From positions 1-57,299 of the forward strand of contig NZ_HE978612.1 in the NCBI RefSeq assembly GCF_000285835.1: a stretch of DNA of 57,299 bases, read 5' to 3'. The translations under genes were made by a program, and so were the position numbers. Of this stretch, positions 8,254 to 19,778 are shown in pieces. Position 1 is the first letter of the stretch; every line of letters begins with the position of its first letter. This DNA comes from Brevibacterium senegalense (lineage in GTDB: Bacteria; Actinomycetota; Actinomycetes; Actinomycetales; Brevibacteriaceae). The notes beneath the pieces were generated by a model that was given only the letters and a program-made list of their open reading frames with translations, was not told the DNA's origin and made no database searches.

Positions 8254-10017
8254 GTGCGCTACGTGCTGCCAGCCGTCATCATCGTGATCGGACTGATCAC
8301 GGGGATGTTCGGCGTCCTGCAGAAGACGGTGTGGGCGCCGGACGACCAGCGGACCGCCACCGTGCAGCTGGACGAGCCCGGCCCCGTCGTCGTCATCGAG
8401 CCCGGCGTCCTCAACCTCTATCCCACCCCTGCGCAGCTGACCGCGACCGCGGCGGACCCGGCCCAGGAGATCACGATCTCCCGCACCACCAAGGAGAACG
8501 CGGATTCGTGGGTGGGCGCCTCGGACGTCACCCGGATCACCGGCCTGCAGGACGAGACGACCCTGGCCGCCCAGACGACCACCGGGGGAGAGGGCGCTCC
8601 GGAGGCCCCCGAGGCGGACACGACGGAGGGCGCGACGGAGGAGCCGGCTGAGGACGGCGAGGCCCAGGAGGGCGAGGAGGCCCAGGAGGCCGATCCGGAG
8701 GAGCTCGCGACCGTGCCGGCCCCCGGCGGCTCCGACCTGTGGGAGTCGACGGAGTCCGGTGAGGGCACCGTCACGCTCGACTTCGACGAGGACGCGCAGC
8801 GCACCGCGTTCGTCATCGGCACCGACGGCGAGGCCCCGGCCGCGCAGGAGATCTCCCTCACGTGGCCCAACGACACGTCGACCCCGTGGGCGCTCCCGCT
8901 CCTGCTGGTGGGCGGCGGCATCGTGCTGGTGGGCCTCATCATGGGCTTCTTCAGCCTCCGCACGCAGAAGCGCGAGGCGGAGCGCCGCCGTGCCCGCCAG
9001 GAGCGCCGCCGCAAGCTGGCGGAGACCGGCGCGGCCTTCGCGATCGTCCCCGTCATCGCCCTGGCCGGCTGCGCGCCGGAGGAGCTGCCCCAGGCGGAGC
9101 CCGCCCCCGCACCCACGGAGGCCGGCCCCGCCGTCACGGACGATCAGGTCACCGCGATCCTGGGCCGGATCGGCGAGTCCGTGGCAACCGCGGACGGAGA
9201 CCTGGATGCGGACCAGCTGGAGAAGCGCGCCTCGGGTCCCGCCCTGGAGCAGCGGAAGGCCGCGTACAAGGTCAAGGACGCCTCCGACGACTTCACCCTG
9301 CCGCCGGCGATCGCGACGGACGAGGTCCTCGTGAACCACACCTCGGCGACGGACATGTGGCCGCGCGTCACCTCCGTCATCGCGACGGACGCGGACTCGG
9401 ACACGACCCAGCTGTTGGTGCTGGCGCAGCAGGACGCGCGCGCGGACTACACCGTGTGGTCGCAGACCCTCCTGCAGCCGGGCGCGGAGATCCCGGAGGT
9501 CGCCGACCCCCGCGAGGGCTCCGAGCTGCTGGCCCCGGACGCGGAGGGCTTCCGCCTGCCGCCGGCCGAGGTCGCCGCCGCCTACGCGGACGTGCTGGCC
9601 AAGGGCGAGGACTCGGACAGCGCGGGCGCCTTCGAGGAGGACGCGTTCGTCAACCAGTCCCGCTCCAACCAGTCCTCCCAGCGCGAGGCGCTGGAGTCCG
9701 GCGGCGCCGAGGTGTCGTTCGACTTCCAGGGCGACGATGCGCAGGTGTCCGCGATGGCCGCCGCGGACGGCAGCGCGATCGTGACCGGCGTCGTCGAGAC
9801 CGAATCGACGATCACCCCGGACAGCACCGAATCGACGACGGGCACCCTCACGATCCCATCGCCCGCCGCGGACGTGCTGGGCGAGACCGAGACGTCGGAG
9901 GAGCTGCACCAGACGAGTACGGTCGTGGTGACCTGGGTGGTCCCGGCCGGCGAGGACGACCCCATCCGCATGGTGGGCGTCAACGAGATCTTCACCGGCG
10001 CATCGCTGGGCGAGTGA
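8254..10017 (+). CDS. Membrane-anchored fusion protein with embedded lipoprotein signal
   Basis: A 587-residue protein of unknown function. TM1 is at residues 4-24, followed by an external beta-rich region with an acidic Glu/Ala/Pro stretch (about 113-150). TM2 lies at 211-235. Then comes a very basic segment (236-258), a hydrophobic stretch and a lipobox-like ALAGC with Cys273. After that an external-type domain runs to the end. Residues 236-273 look exactly like a lipoprotein signal peptide inside the chain. The two halves resemble, in order, the separate products at 11070-11717 and 11714-12754 of the same operon, so this gene looks like their fused paralogue. Start is GTG with GAGAAAGG upstream. 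Function is not assigned. Confidence 0.75.
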   Translation: MRYVLPAVIIVIGLITGMFGVLQKTVWAPDDQRTATVQLDEPGPVVVIEPGVLNLYPTPAQLTATAADPAQEITISRTTKENADSWVGASDVTRITGLQDETTLAAQTTTGGEGAPEAPEADTTEGATEEPAEDGEAQEGEEAQEADPEELATVPAPGGSDLWESTESGEGTVTLDFDEDAQRTAFVIGTDGEAPAAQEISLTWPNDTSTPWALPLLLVGGGIVLVGLIMGFFSLRTQKREAERRRARQERRRKLAETGAAFAIVPVIALAGCAPEELPQAEPAPAPTEAGPAVTDDQVTAILGRIGESVATADGDLDADQLEKRASGPALEQRKAAYKVKDASDDFTLPPAIATDEVLVNHTSATDMWPRVTSVIATDADSDTTQLLVLAQQDARADYTVWSQTLLQPGAEIPEVADPREGSELLAPDAEGFRLPPAEVAAAYADVLAKGEDSDSAGAFEEDAFVNQSRSNQSSQREALESGGAEVSFDFQGDDAQVSAMAAADGSAIVTGVVETESTITPDSTESTTGTLTIPSPAADVLGETETSEELHQTSTVVVTWVVPAGEDDPIRMVGVNEIFTGASLGE

Positions 10018-10078
10018 CACCTGCGCCGTCCGTCGTCCATCCGCCCGTCTGCTGAACCCGATACGAAGAGAGGTTCCC

Positions 10079-11059
10079 ATGACCCAGTCACCGTACGATC
10101 CCGCCGCACAGCAGGATTCCGGTGCCCCGCAGGGCATCGACCTGTCCGCCGCGCGTTCGCACCCCGGACACGCCGAGGCCGCGGCCGGCTCTGCCGCGCA
10201 GCAGGCAACCGGCGGCCCCGCCGGTCAGCTGCCCCCGGACGCCGTCGCCGTGCCCGCTCTGGTCTTCGACGTCGACGAGGCGAGCTTCGAGGGCCTCGTC
10301 GCCCTGTCGAACGAGGTCCCCGTCATCGTCGACCTCTGGGCCGAGTGGTGCGGACCCTGCAAGCAGCTGAGCCCCGTCCTGGAGCGGGTCGTCGAGTCGT
10401 ACGGCGGCAAGGTGGTGCTGGCGAAGATCGACGTCGACGCGAACCCGCGCCTCCAGCAGGCGTTCGGCGTCCAGTCGATCCCCACGATCGTCGCGCTGCT
10501 GGGCGGCCAGCCGGCGCCCCTGTTCCAGGGCGCGCAGCCGGAGCCGGCCATCCGCCAGGTGCTGGACCAGGTCGTGCAGGTCGCGGCCCAGCAGGGCATG
10601 ACGAAGACCGCCGTGCCCGCGAACGGCACCGCGGAGCCCGCCGAGGCGCCGCCGGCGCACCCGGAGGCGCTCGAGGCGCTGGAGAAGGGCGACCTGGACG
10701 GAGCGGAGCAGCTCTACCGCGCCGCACTGGCGGAGGCGCCCGCGGACGCGGACGCGAAGCTGGGACTGGTCCGCGTCGAGATGCTCAAGCGCACCAGCGG
10801 ACTGGACGCGACGGCCGTGCTGGCGGCCGCGAACGGCGACCCGAAGGACGTCGACGCCGCGCTGCAGGCGGCGGACGTCGAACTGGCGACCGGCGAGGTC
10901 GACGCCGCATTCTCACGCCTCCTCACCCTCCTGCCCACGACGGCCCCGGACGACAAGGAGCGGATCCGTCTGCGCCTGCTGGACCTGTTCGAGGTGGTGG
11001 GCGCCGAGGACCCGCGGGTCGTGAAGGCGCGCGGCCGACTCATGCGGGCGCTCTTCTGA
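10079..11059 (+). CDS. Thioredoxin-TPR protein (CnoX/YbbN-like)
   Basis: A 326-residue protein. After a disordered Ala/Pro/Gly-rich N-terminus (1-60), a thioredoxin domain (about 62-170) carries WCGPC at residues 90-94 and the cis-Pro loop SIPT. Helical TPR-like repeats follow (about 195-325: EALEALEKGDLDGAEQLY and similar). This is the architecture of YbbN/CnoX co-chaperones, which protect or reduce partner proteins. Unlike E. coli YbbN, both active-site cysteines (91 and 94) are present, so redox activity is likely. No signal peptide is seen, so it is cytosolic. It sits inside an operon of membrane and lipoproteins, 61 bp after the fusion gene and 10 bp before the next. Confidence 0.88.
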   Translation: MTQSPYDPAAQQDSGAPQGIDLSAARSHPGHAEAAAGSAAQQATGGPAGQLPPDAVAVPALVFDVDEASFEGLVALSNEVPVIVDLWAEWCGPCKQLSPVLERVVESYGGKVVLAKIDVDANPRLQQAFGVQSIPTIVALLGGQPAPLFQGAQPEPAIRQVLDQVVQVAAQQGMTKTAVPANGTAEPAEAPPAHPEALEALEKGDLDGAEQLYRAALAEAPADADAKLGLVRVEMLKRTSGLDATAVLAAANGDPKDVDAALQAADVELATGEVDAAFSRLLTLLPTTAPDDKERIRLRLLDLFEVVGAEDPRVVKARGRLMRALF

Positions 11060-11069
11060 GGCCACTGCG

Positions 11070-11717
11070 ATGATCCGAGTGGCGATCGGCTCTCTGTGCT
11101 TCGCGGGCGCCGCAGTGCTGGGCGGGCTGTCCACCTCCGCGCTCATGTCCGTGGGCTCCGGCGAGGTGGCCCGCACCGACCCGTTCCCGGTGTCCGACGG
11201 CGCGTACGCGCTCGTCCTCGATGAGGCGATCGTGCCGTTCAAGGGGACGGAGGCGACGCTGACCGTCGAATCGGACACGGAGCTGTTCATCGGCACCGCG
11301 AACGGGGTCGACGTCGACGACTACCTCACCGGGGTCGCGCACGAGGAGATCACGGACGTCGACTTCCCGGACACCGCGATCCACCGCACGGTCGCCGGCG
11401 AGCCGGCCCCGGCCGCGGCCCCGGCCTCCCGCGACTGGTGGACCGCCCAGGACACGGGCACGACCGTCTCGCACACCTTCGACCTGGACGCGGACCCCCA
11501 GGTCATCGTCGTGACCGCGGCGGGCGAGGACGCGACCCTCGCGGATGCGCAGGCGACCGTCTCGATGGACGTCCGCATGGTCTTCGGCCTGGCCCTGCTG
11601 GGGTACGGCGGCGCCGTCGCACTGCTGGGCGTGGGTCTCTTCTACCTGCTGCGCTGGTGGTTCAGCCGCTACCGCCCCGCTCGCCGCAGGCCCGGCAGCG
11701 CGAGGAGCGTCCGATGA
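11070..11717 (+). CDS. Two-TM membrane protein, partner of the following lipoprotein
   Basis: A 215-residue protein of unknown function. TM1 lies at about 5-27, a soluble external region at 28-170, TM2 at about 172-195, and a short basic tail follows. The stretch from RDWWTAQDTG through TFDLDADPQVIVV parallels DLWESTESGEGTVTLDFD in the fusion protein at 8254-10017, and the TM2-plus-basic-tail layout is the same. The gene ends in an ATGA overlap with the lipoprotein gene, which implies coupled translation and equal amounts. It probably forms a complex with that lipoprotein. Confidence 0.75.
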   Translation: MIRVAIGSLCFAGAAVLGGLSTSALMSVGSGEVARTDPFPVSDGAYALVLDEAIVPFKGTEATLTVESDTELFIGTANGVDVDDYLTGVAHEEITDVDFPDTAIHRTVAGEPAPAAAPASRDWWTAQDTGTTVSHTFDLDADPQVIVVTAAGEDATLADAQATVSMDVRMVFGLALLGYGGAVALLGVGLFYLLRWWFSRYRPARRRPGSARSVR

Positions 11718-12754
11718 GCCGCACCCGTCTCCTGTCCGCAGCCGCGATGACGGCCTCCGCGGGCCTGCTGCTGAGCGCCTGCGCGGACATGCCGCAGCCC
11801 TCCCGCCCGGAGCTGACCCCCTACGAGCGTCCGGCCGTCCGCCAGGGCGAGGCGGCGGAGTTCCTCACGACGTATGCCTCGGAGCTCGACGCGGCCCTGG
11901 GCGAGGACCCGGAGGCGCTCGAGCCGCTCCAGGCGAACCCGCTGCTGGAGCGGACGTCGGCGGAGATGCGCATCGCCCAAGCGACGGACCGCAGCCTGGG
12001 CGCCGTGGGCTACACGGACGTCGTGGCCGGCGGTCCCGTCGTGGACGGCTACCCGCTCTGGTACATGGCCTTCGCGACTCCGGACCAGGCGCCGCCGTCG
12101 GCCGACGAGGACGCCGCCCCCGCGGACGAGGTCCAGGCCATGCTGGTGCGCCGCGCCTCCGCCGCCGAGGACTGGAAGGTCGTCGAGTCGATCTTCGTCC
12201 CCGCGGACGCGCAGCCCACGATCCTCGCCGACGAGTCCGGTGCCGTCTCAACGGCACCGGAGGCGCACACCGAGGCCGCGGCCCGGGTGACGGAGCAGGC
12301 GGCGGAATACCTGCAGACGGGGGAGGTCCCGGACGGGGCGCCCGCGTTCCCGGATGCCGGCTTCCAGGACTTCCGCGACTACATCGACGAGCTGGGCGCC
12401 GAGGACACCGGCTTCTCCGACGTGGGTGCGGAGTGCGCGCCGGACACGGAGGCCGGTGTGGCCGACTACGCGCTGGCGACCGAGGGCGGCGGGGTGAGCT
12501 TCGCAGAAGTCCGCTGCACCATCACCGTGAATGTGCCGGAGTCCTACTACGTGGATCTGGGCGAGGACATCGACGCCGTCATGTCGACCGACGACGAGGG
12601 CAGCACGATCACGATCACGGTGGGCCAGCCGCTGCTGGCGACGACGCAGGGCGAGGAGATCTCCGTCTACTCGCCCGGCTGGTTCATGCTCGAATCGGCG
12701 ACCTCCGGTCAGGCCGCGGAGGACTCCGGGGACTCCGGCGACGCCGAGGGCTGA
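11714..12754 (+). CDS. Predicted lipoprotein
   Basis: A 346-residue exported lipoprotein. A basic N-terminus and hydrophobic core precede the lipobox LLSAC with Cys23. The mature part is acidic, with an Asp/Glu-rich stretch near 130-145, and ends in a beta-rich domain with QPLLATTQGEEISVYSPG. The central block TEAAARVTEQAAEYLQ resembles the post-lipobox half of the fusion protein at 8254. It overlaps the preceding gene by ATGA. Its 3' end overlaps the convergent gene at 12709 by 46 bp. The function is unknown. A cell-envelope role with its membrane partner is inferred. Confidence 0.75.
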   Translation: MSRTRLLSAAAMTASAGLLLSACADMPQPSRPELTPYERPAVRQGEAAEFLTTYASELDAALGEDPEALEPLQANPLLERTSAEMRIAQATDRSLGAVGYTDVVAGGPVVDGYPLWYMAFATPDQAPPSADEDAAPADEVQAMLVRRASAAEDWKVVESIFVPADAQPTILADESGAVSTAPEAHTEAAARVTEQAAEYLQTGEVPDGAPAFPDAGFQDFRDYIDELGAEDTGFSDVGAECAPDTEAGVADYALATEGGGVSFAEVRCTITVNVPESYYVDLGEDIDAVMSTDDEGSTITITVGQPLLATTQGEEISVYSPGWFMLESATSGQAAEDSGDSGDAEG

Positions 12755-13245
12755 TCCGCGGATCCCGCAGGCCCCACGCGGCGCTGGATCCGCCGCAGCC
12801 ACCACAGCCCGATGAACGGCAGCACGAGGGGCACGAACCCGTAGCCCACCCCGAACTTCGACCACACGCTGTCGTGGGCGAAGAGTTCCGGGTGCGTGTA
12901 GCTGAGCGCGCCCACGATGAGCACACCCGCGGCCTCGAACACGCAGGCGGCGACGGCGATGTGGTGGGAGACGCGGTTGCCGATCACCAGGCAGACGGTC
13001 GCGAGGATGTACACGAGCGCGGACAGGGCGGAGAGCGTGTAGGCGAACGGCGCCTCGTCGAACTTCAGCAGCAGCTGGTAGGACACACGCCCGATCGCGG
13101 CGAACGCGAGGATGCCGTACACGGCGGTGAGCATCCGGCCGGGACCGGTGTGGACCGCGGAATAGGGGGAGCGGGAGGCCCGCTCCGCGGACCGCTGCGC
13201 ACGGGCGGCGGCCCGCTCCTCACGTGTGTACCGCTGTGTCGCCAC
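12709..13245 (-). CDS. Conserved membrane protein
   Basis: A 178-residue integral membrane protein. A highly basic N-terminus (REERAAARAQRSAER) precedes four hydrophobic segments at about 39-58, 68-88, 95-116 and 130-150, and the tail is Ser/Pro/Glu-rich. I do not recognise the family beyond a general actinobacterial membrane-protein look. Its last 46 bp overlap the convergent lipoprotein gene. It is the second gene after 13291-13641, 45 bp apart, so the two form a minus-strand pair. Confidence 0.7.
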   Translation of the reverse strand: MATQRYTREERAAARAQRSAERASRSPYSAVHTGPGRMLTAVYGILAFAAIGRVSYQLLLKFDEAPFAYTLSALSALVYILATVCLVIGNRVSHHIAVAACVFEAAGVLIVGALSYTHPELFAHDSVWSKFGVGYGFVPLVLPFIGLWWLRRIQRRVGPAGSADQPSASPESPESSAA

Positions 13246-13290
13246 TGCCTGCTCCTCCTCGTCCTGCTCCCGTGCCGCCGCGTCCCGCGG

Positions 13291-13641
13291 TCAGAGCCAG
13301 ATCTGGTCCATCCGCACGATCATGACGGCCACCGTCGCGGCACCGGCGGCCAGGACCGCGGGCCCCCAGCGGGTGAGTTCCGCGTACGCCCACGCCCCGG
13401 TCAGCGGCACGACCAGCAGGGCGGTGAGGAGATAGCCGAAGAACAGGATCCCGTCCGTGTCCGGCGACTGCCCCCACACGACGATCGAGACGACCATCTG
13501 CACCAGCAGGAGCACCAGCAGGACGGCGGTCCCCACGAGGGTGACGCGCCCGGCGGCCCGATTGCGCAGGGCGAGGATCAGCGACACCGCTGCCAGCAGC
13601 AGCGAGTAGCCGATGAGCACGATCGTGAGTTCCTGGATCAC
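13291..13641 (-). CDS. Small four-TM membrane protein
   Basis: A 116-residue, almost wholly hydrophobic protein with four predicted TM segments (about 5-24, 33-52, 62-85 and 92-110). There is no motif I can name. It is first in a two-gene minus-strand unit with the larger membrane protein and divergent from the cysteine desulfurase gene across 81 bp. Its role is unknown. Confidence 0.65.
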   Translation of the reverse strand: MIQELTIVLIGYSLLLAAVSLILALRNRAAGRVTLVGTAVLLVLLLVQMVVSIVVWGQSPDTDGILFFGYLLTALLVVPLTGAWAYAELTRWGPAVLAAGAATVAVMIVRMDQIWL

Positions 13642-13708
13642 CCCAGCAGTCTACGGCGGGCGGGGTCGCCGTCCGCCGCGGGGCGGGCCGCGTGCCGGGC
13701 CTCTTCGG

Positions 13709-13714
13709 TAGAAT
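13709..13714 (+). promoter_or_regulatory. -10 box of leaderless cysteine desulfurase operon
   Basis: TAGAAT lies 8 nt before the ATG at 13723 with no Shine-Dalgarno, so the operon's first gene is probably read from a leaderless mRNA. The surrounding TTCGGTAGAATC matches the promoter at 8189. Confidence 0.6.
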
Positions 13715-13722
13715 CCTGTGCT

Positions 13723-14931
13723 ATGCGCGCCTACTTCGACCACGCGGCCACTTCGCCCCTGACGGACGAGGTGCTGGGGACCTACACGGACGAGCTGCGC
13801 CGGATCGGCAACGCCTCCTCCCAGCACGCGGAGGGTCAGGCCGCCCGGGTGCGGCTGGAGTCCGCCCGCCGGCGACTGGCGCAGGCGGTCGGGGCGGAGC
13901 CCGCCCAGGTCGTGTTCACCTCGGGTGGGACGGAGGCGGACAACCTGGCGGTCAAGGGCATCCACGCCGCCCGTCTGGCGCAGGACCCGCGGCGCACGCG
14001 CGTGCTCGTCTCCACGATCGAGCACCACGCGATCCTCGAATCGGCGGAGCACCTCGAGTCACGGGGTGCGACGATCGAGTGGCTGGAGGTCGACCGGGCC
14101 GGCCGTGTCGATCCGCAGGTCGTCGCGGACGTCATCGCCCGGGACCCGGAAACCGTGAGCCTCGTGTCCGTCATGCTCGCGAACAATGAGATCGGCACCG
14201 TGCAGCCGATCGCGCGCATCGCGCAGATCGCGCACGCCCACGACATCCCCGTCCACACGGATGCGGTGCAGGCGCTGGGGCAGGTGCCCGTCGACTTCGC
14301 GACCCTGGGCGTCGACGCGCTCAGCATCACCGCGCACAAGGTGGGCGGCCCCGTGGGGGTGGGAGCGCTGGTGCTCAGCCGGACGCTCGCGCCCGTCCCG
14401 GTCCTGCACGGCGGGGGACAGGAGCGCAGCGTGCGCTCGGGCACCCTCGACGTCGCCGGTGCCGCGGCGTTCGCGCACGCGGCGGAGCGCGCGACCGCGC
14501 GCCTGACGGACGGCACGACCGCCCGGATGGCCGCCCTGCGCGACCGGCTGGCCGCGGGACTGCTCGACACCGTCCCGGACGCGGTCCTCACCGGTGGCGA
14601 TCTGGACGGGGACATCGATGGCCTGCCCGCGCGCCTGCCGGGCAACGTGCACGTGGTCCTGCCCGGCTGCGAGGGCGCTTCGCTCCTGTTCCTGCTGGAC
14701 GCCGCGGGCTTCGCGACATCGACGGGATCGGCCTGCCAGGCGGGCGTCGCCCGCCCGTCGCACGTGCTGCTGGCCTGCGGGTTCGACGAGGAGCAGTCGC
14801 GGTCCGCGCAGCGCTTCACGCTGGGTCCGGAGACCACGCAGCAGCAGGTCGACGCCCTGCTGGCCGCGCTGCCGGAGGCGGTCGAGCGCTCCCGGCAGGC
14901 CGGTCTCGTGGGTGCAGGGGGTGCGCGATGA
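13723..14931 (+). CDS. Cysteine desulfurase (IscS/NifS-like)
   Basis: A 402-residue PLP enzyme that moves sulfur from cysteine to an active-site persulfide. The start [10 protein letters not shown] is typical. The PLP-binding lysine is K206 in ITAHKVGGP, and the persulfide Cys is C338 in [10 protein letters not shown]. The HAILES and [10 protein letters not shown] blocks are also present. It overlaps mnmA by ATGA, so it most likely supplies sulfur for tRNA 2-thiouridylation by MnmA. A general Fe-S role cannot be excluded. The ATG at 13723 is fixed by the promoter and the family N-terminus; the open frame extending far upstream is not coding. Confidence 0.95.
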   Translation: MRAYFDHAATSPLTDEVLGTYTDELRRIGNASSQHAEGQAARVRLESARRRLAQAVGAEPAQVVFTSGGTEADNLAVKGIHAARLAQDPRRTRVLVSTIEHHAILESAEHLESRGATIEWLEVDRAGRVDPQVVADVIARDPETVSLVSVMLANNEIGTVQPIARIAQIAHAHDIPVHTDAVQALGQVPVDFATLGVDALSITAHKVGGPVGVGALVLSRTLAPVPVLHGGGQERSVRSGTLDVAGAAAFAHAAERATARLTDGTTARMAALRDRLAAGLLDTVPDAVLTGGDLDGDIDGLPARLPGNVHVVLPGCEGASLLFLLDAAGFATSTGSACQAGVARPSHVLLACGFDEEQSRSAQRFTLGPETTQQQVDALLAALPEAVERSRQAGLVGAGGAR

Positions 14932-16115
14932 AGGTGCTGGCCGCCATGTCCGGCGGGGTCGACTCCGCCGTCGCCGCCGCACGCGCAGTGGACGCCGGCC
15001 ACGAGGTCGTGGGCGTCCACCTGGCACTCTCGCGCATGCCCGGCACCCTGCGCACGGGCTCGCGCGGCTGCTGCACGATCGAGGACTCTCGCGACGCGCA
15101 CATGGTCGCGGGCCTCCTGGGCATCCCGTTCTACGTGTGGGACTTCTCCGAGCGGTTCAAGGAGGACGTCGTCGACGACTTCATCGCGGAATACGCGAAC
15201 GGCCGCACCCCCAACCCGTGCATGCGCTGCAACGAGAAGATCAAGTTCGCGGCCCTCCTGGACCGCGCGATCGCGCTGGGCTTCGACGCGGTGGCGACGG
15301 GCCACTACGCGGAGATCCGCCCGTCTGCGGAGGGCACGCCGGAGCTGCACCGCGGCGCGGACCTCAACAAGGACCAGAGCTATGTGCTGGGCGTGCTGAC
15401 GCCGGACCAGCTGGACCACTGCCTCTTCCCCATCGGGGCGTCCGCGTCGAAGGCGGACGTGCGCGCGGAGGCGACCCGTCGCGGCTTCCCCGTGGCGGAC
15501 AAGCCGGACTCGTACGACATCTGCTTCATCCCGGACGGCGACACGAAGGCGTGGCTGAGCGACAAGATCCCCATGCGGCCGGGCCTCATCCAGGATGAGG
15601 CGGGTGAGGCGCTGGGCGAGCACGACGGTGCGATGACCTTCACGGTGGGCCAGCGCAAGGGGCTGCGCATCGAGCGGCCCGCCGCAGACGGTCGCCCCCG
15701 CTACGTGCTGGGGGTCGACCCGCAGGAGAACACCGTGACGGTGGGTCCGCAGGAGGCGCTCGCCGTCGACGAGCTCGAGGGCATCCGCACGACGTGGGCC
15801 GGTCCCGCACCGGCGGACATGGGCCGGTCGGAGGAGGCCGGCATCGACTGCGAGGTCCAGATCCGCGCCCATTCCGACCCGGTCCCGGCCCGTGCCTGGC
15901 TGGGCGAGGTGCGCACGGAGGTCCCCGCCGCGGAAGCCGCTCCCCTGGGACCTGTCGTCCCCCGTCCGCGGCCGGCGGGCCAGGTCCTGCGGGTGGCCGT
16001 CGAGGAGCCCCTGCACGGGGTCGCTCCGGGCCAGACGATGGTCATCTACCGCGGCACCCGTGTGCTGGGGCAGGCGACGATCGACGTCTCGCGCAGTCGC
16101 GCCCGCGCCTCATGA
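14928..16115 (+). CDS. mnmA: tRNA-specific 2-thiouridylase MnmA
   Basis: A 395-residue ATP-dependent enzyme that thiolates U34 of Lys, Glu and Gln tRNAs. The P-loop-like motif AAMSGGVDS opens the protein. Catalytic Cys98 is in [12 protein letters not shown], and the second catalytic Cys199 is in [10 protein letters not shown], after the flexible hinge. The C-terminal beta-barrel contains [10 protein letters not shown] and GVDPQENTV. Length matches the family, slightly extended by an insert near 325-345 ([12 protein letters not shown]). It is translationally coupled to the desulfurase that provides its sulfur. Confidence 0.96.
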   Translation: MKVLAAMSGGVDSAVAAARAVDAGHEVVGVHLALSRMPGTLRTGSRGCCTIEDSRDAHMVAGLLGIPFYVWDFSERFKEDVVDDFIAEYANGRTPNPCMRCNEKIKFAALLDRAIALGFDAVATGHYAEIRPSAEGTPELHRGADLNKDQSYVLGVLTPDQLDHCLFPIGASASKADVRAEATRRGFPVADKPDSYDICFIPDGDTKAWLSDKIPMRPGLIQDEAGEALGEHDGAMTFTVGQRKGLRIERPAADGRPRYVLGVDPQENTVTVGPQEALAVDELEGIRTTWAGPAPADMGRSEEAGIDCEVQIRAHSDPVPARAWLGEVRTEVPAAEAAPLGPVVPRPRPAGQVLRVAVEEPLHGVAPGQTMVIYRGTRVLGQATIDVSRSRARAS

Positions 16116-16149
16116 GGCGTCTGCCTGTGCACGGCACGGAGGTCCCCGC

Positions 16150-17277
16150 ATGAGCGTCGCCTCGACCACCGGGGCCTGGGCGGACGTCGACCCCCGGGAG
16201 GCCGTGTCCCACGGTGCCGACCTGGCCTCGACTCACCCGAACCTCCTGCCGTTCCCGCTCATGTCCTCTCCGGCCGCCGGCGGGACGCGGTGGGCCGCGG
16301 ACGCGCTGGGCCTCGCCGTCCAGCTGCTGCCGGGCCTGCCCGCGGACATCGGTCCGGCCGGCTGGCGACTGCTGGGCGGGCGCGCCGCGACGGCCGCCCG
16401 CACGCTCGACGCCCGCCGCGAGGCGTCGCGCGTGTCTCGGGCGTTCGACGCGCTGGGCGAGTACGCGGAGTCCTCGGATCTCCCGGTCCTCGTCTCCGTC
16501 CCCGGACCCTGGACGCTCACCCGCCGTCTGGGACTGCCGGACGAGTCCCCGGTCCTGGGTGATCCCGGTGCGCGCCGCGACGTCCTCCAGTCGTACGCGC
16601 ACGGACTCCTGGGGCTGCGCGAACGCATCCACCGCGTCGTCGCGGGGTCGCCGGACACTCCGCTCGATCGTGTCCGGATCCGGCTCGTCGAGGAGGACCT
16701 CGATGCGATCCTGACCGGCCGGGTGCCCACGGTCTCCGGCTACCGGACGCTGCCGGCGGTGCCGGATGCGCACGTGGTCGCGGGCCTGCGCTCGGTGGTC
16801 CAGCGCACCGGGGAGGGCACGATCCTCTCCCTGCCCGGACTCTCCACCGTGCGGATCGGCGGGAAGGACATCCCGCACACGTCTCTGGTGGATGACGCGG
16901 GCGTCCGTCACCTGTGCGTGCCGCTGCGACCGGTCAGCTGGGCATCGGAGACGGACCCTCTCGCACCGGCCCTGCTGCGACAGTGGGAGCGGCTCGCGGA
17001 ATGGACGGAGACCGGTGGCGGAGTCTGGCAGCGGATCCCGGGGGAGGCGGCCGCAGCGGCGGGGTCCGTGACCGGCTGGGTGGAGGCGGCGGCACTCCCG
17101 TGGACCCGCGTGGGAATGGGCCGGGCCGGGCTCGCGGACTTCGGTATCCTCACGGGTGAGGAGCTGCCCACCGGCAGCGTCCCGCTGCTGCCGGAGCAGG
17201 CCTCCGCGCAGCGCAGCCGGACCCATGTGCAGATGGCCGGAGCTCTCGCCCGGGCGTTCGCGGATCAGGCGGGGTGA
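16150..17277 (+). CDS. MetE/UROD-superfamily-like protein of the mnmA-ligA locus
   Basis: A 375-residue protein in the position where actinobacteria keep a cobalamin-independent methionine synthase-like gene between mnmA and ligA. Segments such as HPNLLPFPLM, VSVPGPWTLTRRLGLP and VRIRLVEEDLDAILTGRVPTVSGYR fit the MetE C-terminal/uroporphyrinogen decarboxylase barrel. I do not see the His-Cys...Cys zinc ligands of MetE (the C-terminal part has no matching Cys), so methyl transfer to homocysteine is doubtful. The ATG at 16150 is chosen because the upstream frame overlaps mnmA. It is followed 21 bp later by ligA. The function in this conserved locus remains open. Confidence 0.7.
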   Translation: MSVASTTGAWADVDPREAVSHGADLASTHPNLLPFPLMSSPAAGGTRWAADALGLAVQLLPGLPADIGPAGWRLLGGRAATAARTLDARREASRVSRAFDALGEYAESSDLPVLVSVPGPWTLTRRLGLPDESPVLGDPGARRDVLQSYAHGLLGLRERIHRVVAGSPDTPLDRVRIRLVEEDLDAILTGRVPTVSGYRTLPAVPDAHVVAGLRSVVQRTGEGTILSLPGLSTVRIGGKDIPHTSLVDDAGVRHLCVPLRPVSWASETDPLAPALLRQWERLAEWTETGGGVWQRIPGEAAAAAGSVTGWVEAAALPWTRVGMGRAGLADFGILTGEELPTGSVPLLPEQASAQRSRTHVQMAGALARAFADQAG

Positions 17278-19767
<2,490 letters not shown>

Positions 19768-19778
19768 GGACGAGGCCG

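Noticed and set aside
11545..13722. Long open frame leading into the cysteine desulfurase
   Set aside because: It crosses the lipoprotein and minus-strand membrane genes in the wrong frame; the desulfurase begins at its family N-terminus at 13723 beside a -10 box.
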